Of a stretch of 64,000 nt of DNA, positions 60,917 to 64,000 are shown piece by piece; the first letter of the stretch is position 1, and each line of letters begins with the position of its first letter. Where the stretch lies: the NCBI RefSeq assembly GCF_016735515.1, contig NZ_JAERQZ010000001.1, positions 1,240,001-1,304,000 of the forward strand. Direction: 5' to 3'. This DNA is from Piscinibacter sp. HJYY11 (lineage in GTDB: Bacteria > Pseudomonadota > Gammaproteobacteria > Burkholderiales > Burkholderiaceae_C). Under the pieces are notes generated by a model. The model was not told the origin of the DNA, ran no database searches, and was given only the letters and a program-made list of their open reading frames with translations. Position numbers and translations under genes: made by a program.

Positions 60917-62662
60917 ATGGTCCCGACCCCTCGTTCCTTCGAACACCTGGTGCTCGACCGCCTGGCGGCACAGGTCGGCGCGCGATACGTCCTCACCCGG
61001 CCGTCCGACATCGAGCCCTTCGTCACGGGCATCCGGTTCGGCGCGGGCAATGCCCTCGCGGTGGTGCAGCCGGGCTCCCTGGTCGAACTGTGGCGCGTGC
61101 TCCAGGTCTGCAGCCATGCGAAGCTCATCGTGATCCCGCAGGCGGCCAACACCGGCCTCACCGGAGGTTCGACGCCGGACGGCGACGACTACGACCGGCC
61201 CGTGGTGGTCATCAGCATGCGGCGACTGGCCACGGTGCGCCTGCTCCAGGGCGGGCGGCAAGTGCTCTGCCTGCCCGGCGCCACGCTGCACCAGCTGGAG
61301 CGCATGCTGAAGCCGCTCGGGCGGGCGCCCCATTCGGAGATCGGCTCCTCGTGCATCGGCGCGTCCGTCATCGGCGGGGTGTGCAACAACTCGGGCGGCG
61401 CCTTGCTGCGACGCGGGCCGGCCTACACCGAGCTCGCGATGTACGCCCGCATCGACGCCCGCGGTCAGCTGCAATTGGTCAACCACCTCGGCATCGAATT
61501 GCCGCCCGATGAGGAAGAAGCGATTCAACTGGTGGAAACCGGCCGCTTCGACGACGACCTGGTGAGCTGGCGCGGCGCGGCGTCCGATCCCGACTATGCG
61601 CAGCACGTGCGGGACGTCGAGGCCGAGACGCCGGCGCGCTTCAACGCAGACCCGCGGCGCCTGCACGAGGCCTCGGGCAGCGCGGGCAAGCTCGTCGTCA
61701 TCGCCGTCCGCCTGGACACCTTCGCCCTCGACACCGGCGCAGCGGTGTTCCATCTGGCGACGGACCAGGAAAGCGTGTTGACGGACGTGCGCCGCCATGT
61801 CCTCCAACACTTCCGTCACCTGCCCATCGCCGCCGAGTACATACACCGCGATGCGATGCAGATGGCGTCGGACCACGGGCGCGACATGTTCTGGCTCATC
61901 CGCACCCTTGGCACACAGAGGCTTCCGTTGCTGTTCAGCCTGAAGAGCCGGCTGGACCGCCTGGCGCGGCGCTGGTGCGGCCCCGGGATCAGCGATCGCC
62001 TGCTGCAGGCGGCCAGCCGGTTCCTGCCACCGAACCTGCCGGCGCGGCCGCGCGCCCTCGCGCAGCGTTACGAGCACCATTTGCTGCTCAAGGTCCCTCA
62101 TGACGGGCTCGAGGAAGCACGCGCGTTCCTGCGCGCCCGCTTTCATGCGGCACGAACCGGCGAATACCTCGAATGCGATGCCGCGGAAGGCGAGCGGCTC
62201 TTCCTCCATCGCTTCGTGGCCGCCGGAGCGGCGAACCGCTTTCGTGCCGTCCACCCCGAGACGGTGGAAGACATCGTGGCCTTCGACGTGGCGCTGCGCC
62301 GGAACGACCAGGCCTGGCACCTGCCCCTCGACGCCGACCTGGCCCCCCGCGTGCAGCACGCCTTGCGCTACGGCCACTTCTTCTGCCACGTGTTCCACCT
62401 CGACTACATCGTGAAGAAGGGCGAGGACACCGAGCGCATCAAGCGCAGGCTCGCGGAGATGTTCGACCGCAAGGGCGCCGAATACCCGGCAGAGCACAAC
62501 GTCGGCCACCAGTACCGGGCGAAACCGGCGCTCGCGCGCTTCTACCGCGAGCTCGATCCCTGCAACTGCTTCAACCCTGGCATCGGCAAACTGCCCAAGT
62601 ACTTCCGCTATGCCGACGAGGCGAACACCAACCCGGCCACACCGATCGGTCGGCAAGCGTGA
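60917..62662 (+). CDS. dld: Quinone-dependent D-lactate dehydrogenase
   Basis: 581 residues, same size as E. coli Dld (571) and collinear with it. FAD-binding ALAVVQPGSLVELWRVLQ, QAANTGLTGGSTPDGDDYDRPVVVIS, PLGRAPHSEIGSSCIGASVIGGVCNNSGGALLRRGPAYTE and membrane-binding C-terminal part with YGHFFCHVFHLDYIVKKG and EYPAEHNVGH are seen. It oxidises D-lactate at the inner membrane and gives electrons to ubiquinone. No ribosome site is evident before ATG 60917, and a terminator hairpin lies just upstream. In this cluster its D-lactate may derive from D-lactaldehyde formed by sugar-acid cleavage. Confidence 0.94.
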   Translation: MVPTPRSFEHLVLDRLAAQVGARYVLTRPSDIEPFVTGIRFGAGNALAVVQPGSLVELWRVLQVCSHAKLIVIPQAANTGLTGGSTPDGDDYDRPVVVISMRRLATVRLLQGGRQVLCLPGATLHQLERMLKPLGRAPHSEIGSSCIGASVIGGVCNNSGGALLRRGPAYTELAMYARIDARGQLQLVNHLGIELPPDEEEAIQLVETGRFDDDLVSWRGAASDPDYAQHVRDVEAETPARFNADPRRLHEASGSAGKLVVIAVRLDTFALDTGAAVFHLATDQESVLTDVRRHVLQHFRHLPIAAEYIHRDAMQMASDHGRDMFWLIRTLGTQRLPLLFSLKSRLDRLARRWCGPGISDRLLQAASRFLPPNLPARPRALAQRYEHHLLLKVPHDGLEEARAFLRARFHAARTGEYLECDAAEGERLFLHRFVAAGAANRFRAVHPETVEDIVAFDVALRRNDQAWHLPLDADLAPRVQHALRYGHFFCHVFHLDYIVKKGEDTERIKRRLAEMFDRKGAEYPAEHNVGHQYRAKPALARFYRELDPCNCFNPGIGKLPKYFRYADEANTNPATPIGRQA

Positions 62663-62775
62663 CGAGGTGGACAGCCGCGCAGGCGCGTCGAGGCCTTGAC
62701 CCTCCGCTGCAGGCGCCTCGCCCATAAAGTCCGGACATCGCAGAAACGAGCTGTACAGCGATCCGTCAGTCACCC

Positions 62776-64000
62776 ATGAAGCACGTCGGCACAGTGCTTT
62801 CGGCGCCCTACTCCGGCCCCTTCTTCTGGACCGTCGTTGCCAGCTGCCTGCAGCCCGAGGCCGCCCGCCAAGGCATCCAGCTCACCAAGCGCGCGGCGGC
62901 CACGGCGCGGGACCAGGCGCTGGGCATCCAGGAACTGCTCGACCAGGCGGTCGATGCGATCGTCATCAAACCCTTGTTCGGCCACCAGGGCGAGCTGGTG
63001 CCCGCCCTGGATCGTGCGCTGTCGTTGTCGGTGCCCGTCATCACCATCGACTCGAAGATCGATCACCCGGCAGTTCGCGCCACCGTCGGCAGCGACAACT
63101 ACCAGGGCATGAAGCGAGCGACCTGGCATGCGTTTGACGTGCTCCAGGGCAACGGAAAGGTCGTGTACTTCGCGGGCGACGAGCGGCTCTCGGCTGGCAC
63201 GGCGCGCAACATCGGTTTCCACGAGGTGCTGCAGGAGTTCCCGGGCATCCAGTTGCTGCAACAGGAGTCGCTGGATTGGGTAAGCCCGGTGTCCCGCATC
63301 GAAACGGCCAGCCAATGCATGCGCCGCGTGCTCGCCCGGCACAAGAGCTTCGACGCGCTGGTGGCGGCCGGCGACGAAGCGGCAATCGGTGGCGTCAATG
63401 CCCTGCGCGCCGCGCAGGCAGCCGGCACATGGACCGGCCAGTGGCCGGTCGTTGTCGGCTTCAACGGCCTCGCCGAAGCGCTGCTGCTGGTGCAATCCGG
63501 CGGCATGACGGGCACCATCGCCCAATCGCCGGAATGGATTGCCCGCACGGCATTGGAAATGGCCTGCGAATGCAGCGACCACCCGCAAAGCGCCTGGGTG
63601 CACCGCTTCGTGGACAGCCAGCTGGTCACCCAGGACAACGTCAGCGAGCATGCCTACCGCTTCCTCAATGTCGTGCCGCGCTTCATCGAAGAACTGGGCG
63701 AAAGCCAGACGCGCGAGCGTCAGTTGCAGGAGCAGGTCATCTCGCGGCAACGAAGTGCGCTGAACATGGTCTCGGCGACGTCGGCGGCCCTGGCCAAGAG
63801 CCAGAGCCCGGACCAGATGGTCGAGGCGCTCCTCGGCCAGTTGCGCGAGGCGTTCCCGGCACTCGACACGATGGTCTACACGGCACCCGCGCCGCCTTCG
63901 TTGAACAGCCCGGCCATCCCCTCGGAAGCCGCGTCGCGCGACGATGTGTTTGGCGCGGCCTGGCAGTGGCGCCTGGCATCCGGGGCCTCGCAGCGCGTGC
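62776..64000 (+). CDS. Sensor protein with sugar-binding (Peripla_BP-like) domain, cut by window edge
   Basis: Open from ATG at 62776 to the window end, 408 residues visible. Residues 1-310 form a ribose/galactose-binding-protein-like domain: GTVLSAPYSGPFFWTVVASC, LLDQAVDAIVIKPLFG, PVITIDSKIDHPAVRATVGSDNYQGM, LVAAGDEAAIGGVNALRAA, VVGFNGLAEALLLVQSGGMTGTIAQSP. No signal peptide precedes it, so the domain appears to work in the cytoplasm. A short coiled coil (SQTRERQLQEQV) and what looks like a GAF domain follow. The C-terminal output lies beyond the edge; a histidine kinase or diguanylate cyclase is possible. It may sense a sugar degraded by the adjacent cluster. Confidence 0.8.
   Translation, partial: MKHVGTVLSAPYSGPFFWTVVASCLQPEAARQGIQLTKRAAATARDQALGIQELLDQAVDAIVIKPLFGHQGELVPALDRALSLSVPVITIDSKIDHPAVRATVGSDNYQGMKRATWHAFDVLQGNGKVVYFAGDERLSAGTARNIGFHEVLQEFPGIQLLQQESLDWVSPVSRIETASQCMRRVLARHKSFDALVAAGDEAAIGGVNALRAAQAAGTWTGQWPVVVGFNGLAEALLLVQSGGMTGTIAQSPEWIARTALEMACECSDHPQSAWVHRFVDSQLVTQDNVSEHAYRFLNVVPRFIEELGESQTRERQLQEQVISRQRSALNMVSATSAALAKSQSPDQMVEALLGQLREAFPALDTMVYTAPAPPSLNSPAIPSEAASRDDVFGAAWQWRLASGASQRV

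Overview
The window is about 64 kb of uniformly GC-rich chromosomal DNA. It contains tightly packed operons with many 4-bp ATGA or GTGA stop/start overlaps. The mixture of gene families (Bug-type solute receptor, YeiH exporter, Fpr/FdI-type ferredoxin pair, NodU-family carbamoyltransferase, DUF2243, DUF4142, TamA/TamB) and a GCCTCCC...GGGAGGC intergenic repeat at 4874-4950 suggest a betaproteobacterium of the order Burkholderiales, probably from the Rubrivivax/Leptothrix/Rhizobacter neighbourhood. This is inferred from sequence character only. No rRNA, tRNA, insertion sequence, phage gene or CRISPR array was seen.

Region 1 (1-11888). A truncated thiolase diverges from a long co-directional operon. 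The operon holds a GntR regulator, an AprA/fumarate-reductase-like flavoprotein, an 8Fe ferredoxin, a HEAT-repeat protein, a 7Fe ferredoxin of the Azotobacter FdI type, a nitrate/sulfonate-type ABC importer, a DUF971 protein, ferredoxin-NADP reductase, a YeiH-type putative sulfate exporter and a Cj0069/ATP-grasp-like protein. Read together it looks like an importer plus NADPH-ferredoxin-flavoprotein redox module, possibly for an organosulfur compound. I do not recognise it as a described pathway.

Region 2 (11872-19242). PQQ-type sugar dehydrogenase, an Ala/Ser-rich unknown, two ferritin-like diiron-type proteins, and a divergent ABC exporter fused to a degenerate kinase-like domain and a response-regulator receiver. 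Region 3 (19344-29208). An SDR followed by a surface-glycan cluster: carbamoyltransferase, four kinds of glycosyltransferase, a UDP-glucuronate-decarboxylase-like epimerase, heptose-bisphosphate phosphatase and two heptosyltransferase-family enzymes. Region 4 (29323-45067). Sensor kinases and regulators, including a sigma-54 activator with its hybrid kinase. Around them are small envelope or stress proteins, two paralogous Gln/Asn-rich mini-proteins, a DnaJ-zinc-ribbon-like mini-protein, a frameshifted patatin, an MBL hydrolase, an S9 peptidase and an SRPBCC protein. Region 5 (45070-52320). TamB, TamA and a trypsin-like protease.

Region 6 (52532-64000). A catabolic cluster for a sugar acid or deoxysugar: clan-A glycosidase (frameshifted) with a small lipoprotein, Leu/Ile/Val-type receptor, aldehyde dehydrogenase, Bug receptor, SMP-30 lactonase, uronate dehydrogenase, RraA-like protein, D-lactate dehydrogenase and the start of a sugar-binding-domain sensor. 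Three copies of one AT-rich 24-bp palindrome stand in the regulatory gaps of this region, so it is probably one regulon whose regulator lies outside the window.

The clearest window-wide signal is about fifteen sigma-54-type -24/-12 promoters (consensus GGCAC-N5-TTGC). All are correctly oriented in gaps and mostly 20-60 bp upstream of start codons between 1 and 51 kb. They connect the import operon, the ferritin pair, the ABC-kinase fusion, the SDR/glycan genes, the Gln/Asn-rich proteins, DUF4142, a histidine kinase, the SRPBCC protein and TamA/TamB. A sigma-54 activator and its kinase lie in the middle of the set.
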